Shown here: positions 22,931 to 34,313 of the stretch, piece by piece
Layout of the letters: the number at the start of each line of letters is the position of its first letter
How positions within the stretch are numbered: position 1 is the first letter of the stretch
Assembly: GCA_009103225.1 (NCBI GenBank)
Contig: RHPI01000975.1
Span: forward strand, 8,415 to 51,962
DNA: 43,548 nt
Source of the DNA: Chlorokybus atmophyticus
Taxonomy: Eukaryota > Streptophyta > Chlorokybophyceae > Chlorokybales > Chlorokybaceae
Reading direction: 5' to 3'
Notes under the pieces: model-generated
The model's database searches: none
Seen by the model: only the letters and a program-made list of their open reading frames with translations
What the model was told of the DNA's origin: nothing
Position numbers and translations under genes: made by a program

Positions 22931-23718
22931 CACTGACGTCCTACTGCAACCAATAATGCAGTCCCCGAATTTGCGCGCAGTGCACATTTTACATGTCTGG
23001 GCTGCTTCCGCAGCCCGATGGCAATGATCTGTTGCAATCATTGATTGCGTAGATAGGTTCCTTTGCTAGTACCGGTTACTTTGACGTCAGCATTTGTTTG
23101 CACAGCTATTTGTGCAGTTGAAGAGGCTAGTTTTGGGTTGCCATTGTAGTACATTGTTCACCTGATAATGTCAGCAGTTACTTGGTAAAGCAGCATCCCT
23201 TCTTACATTGGGTATACATTTAATTGGGTATAACTGGGCTGGTTCCTACATGTCAAGCGGGCACATGCTGGAAGCTGGTACAGCACATCAGTACAGTGAC
23301 CTGCAGACAGTGTGCGCCATGCTGCCACCTTTGCATATACATGCCACTCCACGCACGACTACCATGCCAATACGCATCCGTGCGCTCCATTGCTCACACT
23401 TGCACTTGAGCTTATGCTGATCACGTGACTGCTCTCTACCACAGTACACAAGCACTCACAAGAACAACCAGCTGTTATTACAATAGAAGCTTATATATAC
23501 GAAAAGATACTGTGTCAGACACGTACGTGAGACGTAATTGCCCAGGGACGTGCTTATTGTTGCACCAGACACTGCCAGCTCAAACCAAAAACAAATCCCG
23601 GCAGGCTCCAACCCTCGATCCTAAACGCTACTAGCTAGCTTCAGCACATGGGCATAAACCTACAGGAGGAAGCATGCGCATACACGGGGAAACATCGCGC
23701 CTTATCGCTTGCAGGTGG
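22931..23718. other. Tail-to-tail spacer; no gene recognised
   Basis: This stretch holds the 3' flanks of the transporter (plus) and the MOS1-like gene (minus). I see no RNA gene and no strong hairpin. Open frames are short and lack splice-supported continuations. Confidence 0.55.
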
Positions 23719-26700
23719 TCAATGACTTCCCGCCACAGCAGCAGCCGACGCAGCAGTAGCTTGCTCGACTGTGCGTTCTGAGCGGACTGCCCAAACGGCG
23801 CGTTGGGCGAGCGCCGCTGTGCCAGCATGCACAGGTGCCGACTCACCGGGGGCCTTCGCAGAGTTGCGGTTTGAACCGCCCCTGTTGCGACGCTCCTGTC
23901 CGCCGTTGCCAATGCGTTTGCGGGGAACGTGACCACTGTCATCCGTAGCTGCCTTGTTGGCCAACACTGTGACACCCTTGCCTACGACACAGCGCACACC
24001 ATCATGAGTGCAAACACTTAATGATTACCAACTAAGAAGTACTGGCAACCAGAGTTACAAACAGACTTGCAAGCAGTGTTGAATTCACACGTGCTTATGT
24101 GGAAAACCATCCTTGTGACGCACTGCAAATAGCATTGTGCCATATTGCGCAAGGTAAAAAAATATCAGTATACCAGAATCAGTGCTTGATTGGGTGGCCT
24201 GCAGTGATGCCGCTTGAGGCTTGTCAGCTCCATGCGCATTGCTTTGAACAGGCCGCTGCTTCCAAGAGAAATCTCGACGCACATTGCTTGGACCATTCTG
24301 CGCTGGCCTTGCGGGTGCCGCTGTTGCTGCTGCTGCTGCTGCAGGTTCCGGAGCGGATGGAGACCTGCTGCTTGTTCCGCTCGGTGCTGCCTGCTCACTG
24401 GTTGGTGATTGCTTTGACGGCTGGCTGCTAGGTCGAGGAGGTTGCATGTCTTTGACAGACAGGGATGGAGAGGGCTCTTGTTCTGTGCGTGGTCTCTGTG
24501 CGTATGCGCCTCGGCCTCGGGGTGCATAACCTCCTCGTCCACGCCTCCTGTTCCCACCAAAAGCATCCGCATATTGTTCACCACCTTCATGTGCCTGAGT
24601 GACAACAAGTTGCGGCTGTTTGGGTTGATGTGAAGCGGCAACTGAGGGTGATTGTTGCGGTGGCGGCTGCTGCCGCTGCTGCTCCACCTGCTGCGGCGGT
24701 GACTGTTGTGGCACTGTGGCTTGCAATGGTTGCTGCGAGGGAGGCTTTTGAGCCGGCTGCGACTTTGGAGCTGAGGACTCTGGCTTAGCCTGCTGCTGCA
24801 ACTCAGGCTGTGGTGTAGCTGGCTTTGGCTGCGTCTGGGACGGTGTCGCTACCCTTGGTGACTGCCCTTGTGTTGCAACAGGCCCTGCATCAGCTTGATG
24901 GTGTGCTCGTGGGGTGTAGCGTTCCATTTCAGCGCGGCGAGGCTTGTTCTTCGCTGCCCGTTCCTGGGTATCCAACCCTGGAGGAGTTGGAATGCTGAGG
25001 CCAGGAGGAGGCTGTGGCGCAACACTCACACCCTTGCCAGGCCCCCCTGTATCAATCGAGCCTGGGTTCTGAGCTGGCTCGGGAGATGTTGGTCCTGGTG
25101 ACAACTGCGTGACGGTCGTTTGCTCTGTCACAGTTGGCTTGGGCTTGGCTACTTCTGCACTGCCGTCTGCAGTCCAACCTGCATCTCCATCCTGCCGCCG
25201 TTGCTTGCCACTTTTGCGTGGACCCTTCTTTCTGGCTCCAGTGCCTCCTAACGTAGGGGATGTTTCGGGCGTACCATCATTGGGCGCATTCTGCGGCTGC
25301 TCAAGAGATGGCTTTTGAACAGGCACGAATCGCTGCACAGGTGTGTGCCGCTGAGGCTGCTGCTGCTGTGGCCCTTGCTGGGATGGCTGTTGCAGTGGCG
25401 GCTGCTGCTGCTGCTGCTGTTGCGGCTGTGGCTGCGGAGAAGGCGGCTGCCTTTGCTGGCCTTGATGTTGGCCCTGATGTTCTTGCAATAGGTGGCGAGG
25501 TTGGTAATGCCCAAAGCCTCTGCGTTCCCGCTCCCTTTCACCTGCATCCCGACCCGGACCTCCACCGCGGCCAGTGCTGCCACCACGATCCCTTCTTGGT
25601 CGTTGCTGCTGCTGCTGCTGCTGTGGTTGCAAATGCGGTTGCTGCTGCAAGGGCAGCAAATGGGACTGCACCTGCGGCTGCGGCGGCGGCACCTGCGGCA
25701 CCTGCTGCTGCTGCTGCTGTGACACTTGCGGTTGCGGTGACTGCGGTTGTAAATGCGGCTGCAATTGCTGCTGGGGCTGCATCTGTGTTTGTGACTCATT
25801 GTTCAGCTGTGAGGTCCCTGAAGAGATGCGTTGCTGAACACTCGTTGAAGCCTGAGTATTGCTGCCAGCAGCTGTTGGGGGGACTGGCTGCGCCTGGCGA
25901 GCGTGCTGAGTGAATGCCTGTGTACGCTCGGATGGTTGTATCAGGGGAATTGACATCCCTTGTGTAAGGGGAGCCACTCTTGGTGAGGGGCGCTGAGCAA
26001 CAGGTGGAGGCTGCCTTGGCGAAGGAGGAGGTGGTGGCTGCTGGGACGGTGAACGAGGTGTGCGCTGTGTAGGGGATTGAGGTGGAGGGACGTGTTGTTC
26101 AAGCTGAGGCGGCTTTGCATCATCATGCTGAGGCGTAGGTGGCTTAGCTGGCAGCACTGATTCAGTGGGCGACTGTACAGGAGGCACTTCATCGGCTGGA
26201 GGAGGAGAGCTGCGCTGAGTCTTCTCCTGGGCTTTGCGATCTAGCTCTTCCAACTTTGCTAACGCCTTTGCCCGTTGCTCCCGTACCCTTTCTTCTTCTT
26301 CCTTTTGAAGCTGCTGAGCACGAGCCAGTGCTTGCTGCTTCATTCGCTCCCTCTATATGACCAGCAATTAGTTTTCAGACCGGCGGCAGAGAGTACCAGG
26401 CAACAAAACTCCAATGCAATGCTGTGAACATATCAGCTGCCCAAACGCCATTCATGATGCTCTGCAACATGAAGGTGAAGGAGTGTCCTCCGTATTGCGG
26501 GACTGCAAGCAGCTTGACAAACATCTCACACTAACCTCTTCAGGTGTGGGACCAATGTCTACTTCAACCACGTGACGCTCATCCTGATGTGTTGGTTGCG
26601 CAGCTGCCGGGCCATTACTTAAATCGCTTGGAGTGTGCCTTGAGAGGATCCGCACTGGTTCGTGCGTTTTGGGTTCTACTCGACCATCAGGTCCATGATG

Positions 26701-28593
26701 TGGTCTCTCTTGCACCCCAACTCCAGGACGTGGAGACACACCATTGGCTGCACGAGCCTGTGGAGAGGTGTTTGGATGAAAGCCTACATGGCGCTCGTAG
26801 GGAGACTCAGTTGAAGGGATTGACTGCTGCTGCGGAGATGACCCGGGTAGCTCTTTCTCATCGTCGAAAACAGGCGCAGAATAGTCAATGGGTTGCTCAG
26901 CGCTTTCAGAAGCCCAGTCTGTAACATGACCTAACGGAGCTCCCGGCAATTGGCTTGCAGGGGGTGCCTTGTGGAAGCTGGCAAGGTTGCCAGGGCTAGC
27001 AAGTGGTTGTGCAACATCAGGCCCAGCAGATGGCCTTGCACCAGGAGGGCCATGGCGCATAGAAGGATCATAGCCATGCATCTGGTGGTATCTGGGGTCA
27101 TCATGATAGCCTGATTGTGGGGGGTAGGGACCCGATGGGCCCATGCCCAGCATTGCCATTTCCCGATCATGAAGCGCACGTGGGTCATATTGCGGAGGGT
27201 AACCATGCGGTCGAGGGCCTGGTCCCTGTTGGTAACCATTGAATTGAGCAGGGTGTGGTGGATAAGGCCCTCCTTGCATTTGTGCTGTAGGTCGCGGGCC
27301 TGGTGGTCCCATGCGCGGACCAAAATTGTCAGGTGGCCCAGTCAAGGGTCCATGCATGCCGCCGAACCTTGGCGGACCAGAAGGGCCATGGTATTGAGGA
27401 GGGTAAGGTCCCGGTGGCATCATCTGCGGATACCTGCCTGGAACAGGCCCTTGACCTGGAAACTGTGGACCCTCTCGTCGCCACGAGTCATGATGGCCTG
27501 CATGCAGAGTTTCTTAGCGCTGACCTTGCCATGAAGATTTGGTGGTGACGACAGTGACCATGCCATTCACTCCGAGCAGCAGTAACACAGTACCATGGTA
27601 TGGGGGACTAGACTCACGGCGCCACTGGTCAGCAGGGTGCATCTGAGGGGACCCATATTGTGGAGGCCCATCATAGCGCGCCCGGTTGTACATACGTTCC
27701 ATGTCAGCACTTAATGGTCTATCCCTGTCTGCCTGTGGTCGATCTTGATCTGTTTGTGGCCGTGCCATGCCAGCCTGCTTCTCACTGCCAAGCTGTGGGA
27801 ACTCCTCTGGCTTCTGCAAAACAATGCCAGTAGGGCATCAAGAACAGAGTGTGACAGTTGCCAATGGGAGACTGGCGAAAATAATTCACATGCATGGCGA
27901 ATGACATGAGCCAGTCCACGGTTTGCATTCACTAGAGTTCACGAGCCAAGGACTGCCTGTGACTACCTGAAGGCGAGACTGTAGGTCTGACTCACGACGC
28001 TGTTGAAGGAGTCCAGCACCACCCCACGCAGGCGCTGCAGGTGAAGGGGCTGGGGGGCCCAGTGGCTTTGCAGGGACAGATGATGCAGGTGCGGGAGGCT
28101 CTTTGGGACCCCATGCTGATGGCGGCTGTGGGGTCTGGCCAGAACCTGGACGACTCTGGCCTGCACCTGCGAGTGGAGATGGCCCTGCACTTGATGGACG
28201 TGACCCTGAGCCCCAGGCATTTGCAGTTGCTGGCGGAGAGCCCCAACCAATGCCTCCCCTGTGCAAAACAATGTGTAAGTACCATACATCACAAGGCAGG
28301 TGCGGCTATTGCTGGCAGCAAAACCAGAATGAAGATCAAGCTGCCACTTACTTTGGTACAATTTCAACATTTGGATCTAGACCCCTGTTCTCCAACCTGT
28401 TGCGCAAACATCAACATCAAGTCAACAGTGGCAGACAAGTCAAGTGTGTGCACTGCCATAACCTCCTGATGCCTGTGACGCAGATGGATGGCAAACCCAG
28501 ATGCTATACCGTTGGCTTGGGAGGTTGATTGGTTTTGGTGCGGCAGCTGGCAGTCTGCCAAGCGACACCATACCCCGCCGAGCTGATGCCGGC
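23719..28593 (-). CDS. MOS1/PRRC2 (BAT2-like) protein
   Basis: Seven exons join in phase: 28593-28510, 28396-28352, 28258-27967, 27813-27594, 27497-26536, 26352-24174 and 23981-23719, about 1,350 residues. The N-terminus RRGMVSLGRL, PKPINLPSQRLENRGLDPNV and EIVPKG matches the BAT2 N-terminal domain of plant MODIFIER OF SNC1 (MOS1) and animal PRRC2. Next come WGS/NAWG-type Ser-Pro stretches, EEFPQLGSEK and WRRESSPPY, also conserved in MOS1, then a Pro/Gly/Tyr-rich region. Exon 6 opens with a charged coiled coil (RAKALAKLEELDRKAQ), typical of the family, and continues as a long Gln/Pro-rich disordered region with RGRGG boxes. The C-terminus is basic. Plant MOS1 affects chromatin and transcription of immune and flowering genes; PRRC2 proteins bind RNA and promote translation. 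The coding start probably lies in an upstream exon, since exon 1 follows an acceptor in phase 2. ATG 28571 is the fallback. Confidence 0.85.
25350..25790 (-). repeat. CAG/CAA-rich polyglutamine-coding microsatellites
   Basis: Several runs of four to six CTG (plus strand) at about 25357-25372, 25405-25422, 25604-25623 and 25701-25720 encode Gln tracts in the MOS1-like protein. Similar shorter runs occur near 24321-24342. They are interrupted by Pro, His and Ser codons, consistent with a disordered segment. Confidence 0.8.
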
Positions 28594-30104
28594 CTGCAAT
28601 CAGATGTCCTTAGTCATGCGTCATGACAATCTCATATGCGTGATGCAGAATTGAAACAACGTGGCACGGAGGAACTGCCACAACGTCTGGCAGGAACATT
28701 GAGAGAAAGTGCCAGCGCAATGCATGCGTACCTGCCATCTGATCGGATCATGTCTCAAATGTCCAAGGCTGTTCGCTTGCTGCAGTGGGCAGCGTCTATT
28801 GACGGTGCCTGCAAATGTACACACGGTGACAGGCTGGAGCAAAGCTCCTGAACGACACGCGACGTTACCATAGTATAAGGGACTGAACTGTACAGTACAG
28901 ATATGTATTGACCGCTGGCACTCGATCACAACTCTACTGGAAGGACAAGTTCGCTGCTGGTCAGCATAACAATCAGTACTGCGTACGACAGCCCAAAAAA
29001 CAAAACTGGCAAGCCTGGCAAATACTTGTACTCTGCCTCAAGGCCTTAACATGTTGATCTGAGCGACGACTTGCTGCAGCCAGCAACGGGTAACAGTTTG
29101 ATTGCACAATTACAGCTACAGCACCTGCTGTCGGCGTTGTGCATGATTTAGAAATGCTCTAGTCAATGTCCTAACGACTCTGTGCAGTTCGCCTGCTTTG
29201 AAACAGTGCTCGCAATTGTAAGAGGCAACAGACCGTGCCAGACCCGCAATCTCTCCAAACAGCCGCTCTCAGCTGACCGTAGGGGAAATTGCACTGCAGC
29301 CTCGACATGCAGTGAGTCACGCACCAACCAGGGCAAAGCCTTTAGCGAGCAAATGCGCATGGCAGCTGAATTGCATGAACAACTGACCAAGGAGATGAAC
29401 TATCATATCTGGATGCATTACTTTGAGATTGATCAGCGCGATTCAGCAGCTGGCAACGTACGTGGAGAGAAAGTGCTGCTTTTGGCGTGTCTTTTTTGAC
29501 AATTAGCTGCTGTAGGATGGAGAATTGTGAGCCAGGGCAGGCTAAGCCTCCCACCAGCCGCACTCGCGCCACCGCCTGGCCCAACCCGCCCCAGGGCCGG
29601 CGGGCGAGAGCCCCTGGACGCAGTGCAGCACCTCGCCAAACCCTAGGGCGGCACGCGGCGGCACTAGCCGCCGCTCGTGCGGCCGGCTCAGCCACTGAGT
29701 AACGACCTTTTAGACCGGCCTCCTCCAACCCAACACAGCGCCCAGCCCGCCACCGCCGTCCACCACGTCAACCGCCACCCCGCCACGGTGGACGACACCA
29801 AACCCTAGCCAGGCGCCCGAACCCTAGAAACGCTATGCGGCCACTCGCTTCCAACACCTCCGTTAATGTGGTTGCCGCGCAAGCACCCCGAGCCACCGCA
29901 TACAGACCTCGGCCAGTTACGCATTCGTCACGCAGTCATGGTGTTCAACAGCATGACGCGGCTTGCTGACAAGCAGGATTACGTTACAAAGCGTGACGCT
30001 GACGGGCTACGGTAGCGCTGCTACCGTAGCAGCGTAGCTAGCACTGTAATCAGAGCAACTGTTTGGCGCCACTGGCGGTGTGGTCCAGCGTGTGAGGGGC
30101 GACA
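28594..30104. other. Divergent spacer between MOS1-like and SET genes
   Basis: The left part should hold the missing first exon of the MOS1-like gene, which I could not fix. A plus-strand stretch at about 29188-29460 has a CTGTGCAG acceptor, an open frame (MAAELHEQLTKEMNYHIWMH in its second half) and a GTACGT donor, but no homology I can name. From about 29560 the DNA is very GC-rich, with AAACCCTAG boxes at about 29638 and 29799 and a related ACCCTAG at about 29821. These resemble the telo-box of plant promoters. Confidence 0.5.
30006..30030. repeat. Perfect 11-bp hairpin upstream of the SET gene
   Basis: GCTACGGTAGC (30006-30016) and GCTACCGTAGC (30020-30030) are exact reverse complements with a 3-base loop, about 75 bp before the ATG at 30105. 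It could be a regulatory cruciform or RNA hairpin in the leader. No protein-binding site is recognised. Confidence 0.8.
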
Positions 30105-33100
30105 ATGGCGGCGGCGGTGGTGGCAGCGGTCCTAGTGTTGACTGCGCTGGGTGGACATGCCCATCTCAGCGCTGCTGAAGGCACAGGTCTCACTGACGAG
30201 GTAGGACAGGAGAACAGGCAGGTTGGAGCTGTACTTACTGCTTGTAATGTGTTTATGGTGGGAGCTTGCTTGATTGCTTGCTTGCAGACATTGCAACTGC
30301 TTCATCATGCTGTTGACATTGTGACAGGTGTAGAATGGCGCAATTCAGGTCGTTGATGTGCTTTCAGTAGCGTCAGTGTGCACAGCGGCAGCATGCATTG
30401 CATATACGCATGGTGCAGGACACTGTGCATGCTTGTCTTTGCGGTCTTGAGGAAGTGCTGACAGCTGCGTATGCAATGCGTTGCTAAGAATCTTTTTTGG
30501 AAGTCGTCAATGAAGAACGTGCACTGTGTGGTTACTTTCAAGGACACAACAGTCCTGCAGCCTGTGCTGTGCATGCTCATATAGGTGCTCAAGACTGAGC
30601 AGGACTTGCTTGGTCCAATCATGCCTATTGAGTCGACAACCATAGGTGATAACAGCAAACAACTTTAATGCAAAGTTAGCACAAGGCTGTGTGCCCGTTG
30701 GTTTGCAAGAACTTAATATCACGTGCATTCACTGCTTGCTTCCTTTCTCCTGGGGTTGGTCGGGGGAGGTGCTGCCTGCTCACNNNNNNNNNNNNNNNNN
30801 NNNNNNNNNNNNNNNNNNNNNNNNNNNNNNNNNNNNNNNNNNNNNNNNNNNNNNNNNNNNNNNNNNNNNNNNNNNNNNNNNNNNNNNNNNNNNNNNNNNN
30901 NNNNNNNNNNNNNNNNNNNNNNNNNNNNNNNNNNNNNNNNNNNNNNNNNNNNNNNNNNNNNNNNNNNNNNNNNNNNNNNNNNNNNNNNNNNNNNNNNNNN
31001 NNNNNNNNNNNNNNNNNNNNNNNNNNNNNNNNNNNNNNNNNNNNNNNNNNNNNNNNNNNNNNNNNNNNNNNNNNNNNNNNNNNNNNNNNNNNNNNNNNNN
31101 NNNNNNNNNNNNNNNNNNNNNNNNNNNNNNNNNNNNNNNNNNNNNNNNNNNNNNNNNNNNNNNNNNNNNNNNNNNNNNNNNNNNNNNNNNNNNNNNNNNN
31201 NNNNNNNNNNNNNNNNNNNNNNNNNNNNNNNNNNNNNNNNNNNNNNNNNNNNNNNNNNNNNNNNNNNNNNNNNNNNNNNNNNNNNNNNNNNNNNNNNNNN
31301 NNNNNNNNNNNNNNNNNNNNNNNNNNNNNNNNNNNNNNNNNNNNNNNNNNNNNNNNNNNNNNNNNNNNNNNNNNNNNNNNNNNNNNNNNNNNNNNNNNNN
31401 NNNNNNNNNNNNNNNNNNNNNNNNNNNNNNNNNNNNNNNNNNNNNNNNNNNNNNNNNNNNNNNNNNNNNNNNNNNNNNNNNNNNNNNNNNNNNNNNNNNN
31501 NNNNNNNNNNNNNNNNNNNNNNNNNNNNNNNNNGGGGGGGAGGCTCTATGAAGAGCACACACATGCAATCATGTACGCGCGCACGCACATGCCATGTGTG
31601 CATTCATTCCCACACTGATGAAGTGGATGACTGCAGCCCGGGTCCAAGTACACGCCTTACGTGCGCTCGCTGCCAGCAACGTTGAACCTGCCCTTGGTGT
31701 GGACGGACGCGGAGCTGGCCGAGCTGCAAGGCACTCGGCTTCTGGACTACACGCTGCAGCAGCGTGACGCTGTACGCGCCGAGTATGACAACACTTTGAA
31801 GCCATTGGTTGAGGTGCGTCTTGATGTTGATTGGAACCTCTTAACACTGTGTTGGAAGCTCGACAAACATCAGCAAAGCCGTTCTTAGATCATGCATGAC
31901 TTAAGGCAACTAGTATTTAACACAACACTACAGGGGGATCCGGCGCGGTTCCCTCCAGAAGCCTTCTCCCTTGAGGAGTTCACATGGGCCGTGGGCACCG
32001 TGTTGTCTCGCAGCTTCGTGTTCACTGTTGACGGCTCTGCGGTCCCTTTCATGGTACCTGTTGGAGATCTTTTCAACCACAACAACGTCCGCACTGAGGT
32101 GTGGCAATCCTCACACCGACCGATATAGCAACTTATAGTGTACATGACAGAAGGTGTAGTGTAGAGCGAGTTGCACACATCAGCAGCAGCTCATTCTTTG
32201 ATGCATGCAGACTGTTGCGGATGTCGACAACGGGCGCTTCACAATCCGCATGATGCAAGAAGTGCCAGCTGGCCAGCAGGTAAGAGTTTATGTGTACACT
32301 TGTGCACTGAAGGTGTATGCAACCTATCTATGGGCACACCAAGCATGGCATCACATTGGCAGCGTTGCTACCACAGCAAATGACGTTGCAATGTGTTGTA
32401 CAGCAACGATTTATAACAGTCACCAATGCTAAGTTGGTACTCTGAACTGCCGCAGGTGTTTGTCAATTTAGGCGCGAAGTCAAACTTTGCCCTCATGGCA
32501 AACATGGGCTTCGCTTTGCCCGACAATGCTTTCGACTCGGTCTCCTTCGTTGTCCAGGTCACATGAGAAGCAACACGCATGTGCTTTTGTTTGTTTGTTT
32601 GCAACCTGGATCACACCTATTGACTTGTTATTACTATACATAGGTGGATGCAAAGGATCCCTTTCAACCCCTCCGCACGCACATGCTGGAGGCGTTGGGT
32701 GCACCAGCAGATGGCAGGTTCAACATCAGGTACTGGGCGCAATCGTTGGCCTTGCATGTACAGTTGTGGCATGCAGGATATTGCTGTACTATTGTTGTAT
32801 GCAATGTGCACCTCTCACGCACCATGTTGGTGTGATGTGCAGGAAAGGGGACTCTTTGATGCCTCTTATGCAGGCCCTCCGCGTACAAGTTATGAAGCCA
32901 TCCGAGTTTGACAAGTTTGAAGTAGGCCACTTTGCTGAGTTGTGTAATACTCTATCTAACAACCCTGCTTGTATCCTCCCTGCACGACACCGTGCACTCG
33001 TGCTGTGGTTGTTTTATCCCAAGAGAATAAACCTTACCAGCTTTTAAAAATCTCTTCTTGTTGTACACTCACCAGACTGTGTGCACAGTTGGTGCAGCAA

Positions 33101-33678
33101 CAAAAAGCTGTCAGCCTGGAGAACGAGCTGGAAGCCATGCGGGTGATCATCGCAGCCTGCAAGGTGACAAATGGCTCCTGCCACTCCAGCAGCATGTCTT
33201 GCACTTGTCAAACTCACACATGCGCACACGCACGCATGTACTCTTGTGTGTGCGCACACACGCTCAGGCACACTTACGAGCACGCGCCTATGAGAGCACG
33301 CATACCTGCGCGTGTGATTGAAAGCAAATGCTCACACCACACACATGGAGCAGCTCATGTGCAGTTGTTGTTGCTTTAGGCTGGGCTAGAGTCGTTTCCA
33401 TCATCGCTGGCGGACGACACGGCGCTGCTGATGCGCGAGGGCGGCCTGACGAGGCGCCACGCCTTTGCGGTGCTTTACCGACGAAGCGAGAAGCTGCTTT
33501 ACGCCGAGATCAGCCAGGCCATCCTCGACGCGTGGCGGGACGTCCTGCTCAAGGTATGTTTGCTGCAAAGCACGACAACACATATGTGTGTAGCTCGCTT
33601 GATGAAGTGATATATAAGCATGCTCAGGCATGGTAGTAAACTGAACTCTTGACTCTTTGTCTGCAGGGCCTCTCTTGA
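30105..33678 (+). CDS. SET-domain protein methyltransferase, Rubisco-LSMT/SETD6 type (gap inside)
   Basis: Lysine methyltransferase of the split-SET family that includes plastid Rubisco LSMT, SETD3 and SETD6. Exons after the gap: 31637-31813 (RSLPATLNLPLVWTDAEL, LQGTRLLDYTL), 31934-32098 (FTWAVGTVLSRSF, then MVPVGDLFNHNN, the NH box that binds S-adenosylmethionine), 32211-32279, 32456-32557 (VFVNLGAKSNFALMANMGFA, the GxKSN..L..YGF-type block), 32644-32729, 32843-32921, 33089-33163, 33380-33553 (substrate-binding helical domain, ESFPSSLADDTALLMREG) and 33667-33678. Phases agree and it ends at a normal stop. The beginning is uncertain: ATG 30105 opens a hydrophobic MAAAVVAAVLVLTALGG exon with a GTAGGA donor at 30201, which could be a signal or transit peptide. 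The link to the SET exons crosses 750 unknown bases. The N-terminal SET segment (GxG) must lie in the gap. Confidence 0.8.
30784..31533. other. Assembly gap, 750 N
   Basis: A run of exactly 750 undetermined bases, flanked on the right by a run of G. It hides the exons that should carry the first half of the SET domain. Open frames across it are meaningless. Confidence 0.99.
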
Positions 33679-34313
33679 ATACCTTGTCGCTTTTTAAACT
33701 CCAACAATGAATCAGGAAAGCGGTCAGTGGTAAGTTTACGACAGTAGTCTTCCAAACGCAGTAGTTTATGCAGGCTCTATCAACAACATTATGACTGCTT
33801 GTCTTGACAGCTTTCCAACGTCTGCCAAAGTCAGCGCACTGTGCAGCTTATCAGGAGATGGTACGCTAATCTCTTGGAGGGAGCAGAGCAAATACAGCAA
33901 TCAAATGTGGCAACAACCTTGGCACATCTATGCGATTGCGGCCTGCTGATGCAATCACTGAATGCAGACCATCAACATGTTAATCAACTTAGTCATATTT
34001 GGCGGCAACACATCATTTATGGACCAACGTGTACAAGGTAACATGCTCAACCAAGCAACTTCATGCCATCCTTGAATTGTTGCCTTATGACGAGGGTATT
34101 GGCCACATCTGCGGACAAGTTTCCGCTGCTGGACAATGTCGCGACGACAACAACAATAACAACAACGACGCTCAACTTCAGCCCGCCAACAGCACCGCGT
34201 GAATCAGTTCCCCCAACTACACCTCTACACACACGAAGCAGCTGCTATGCGAACAACCACCATATGCTACACTACTTACAATGTCACACTGCCACACAAT
34301 CACTGCTCCACCC
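33679..34313. other. Convergent 3' spacer; no gene recognised
   Basis: This lies between the stop codons of the SET gene (plus) and the P450 (minus). It contains an ACAACAA trinucleotide patch at about 34142-34170. A TGTAA word on the minus strand about 30 bases after the P450 stop could act as an algal-type polyadenylation signal. That is weak evidence alone. Confidence 0.45.

Noticed and set aside
24085-24173. Read-through C-terminus of the MOS1-like exon 6
   Set aside because: A GTATAC donor at 24173 and an in-phase downstream exon with a basic C-terminus fit better; the read-through is untypical hydrophobic sequence.
25260-25913. Ala-rich plus-strand open frame opposite the MOS1-like gene
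   Set aside because: It is the antisense shadow of the CAG/CAA-rich exon; no splice signals or motifs support it.
30646-31685. Long open frames crossing the unknown bases
   Set aside because: They consist of N; openness across a gap is an artefact.
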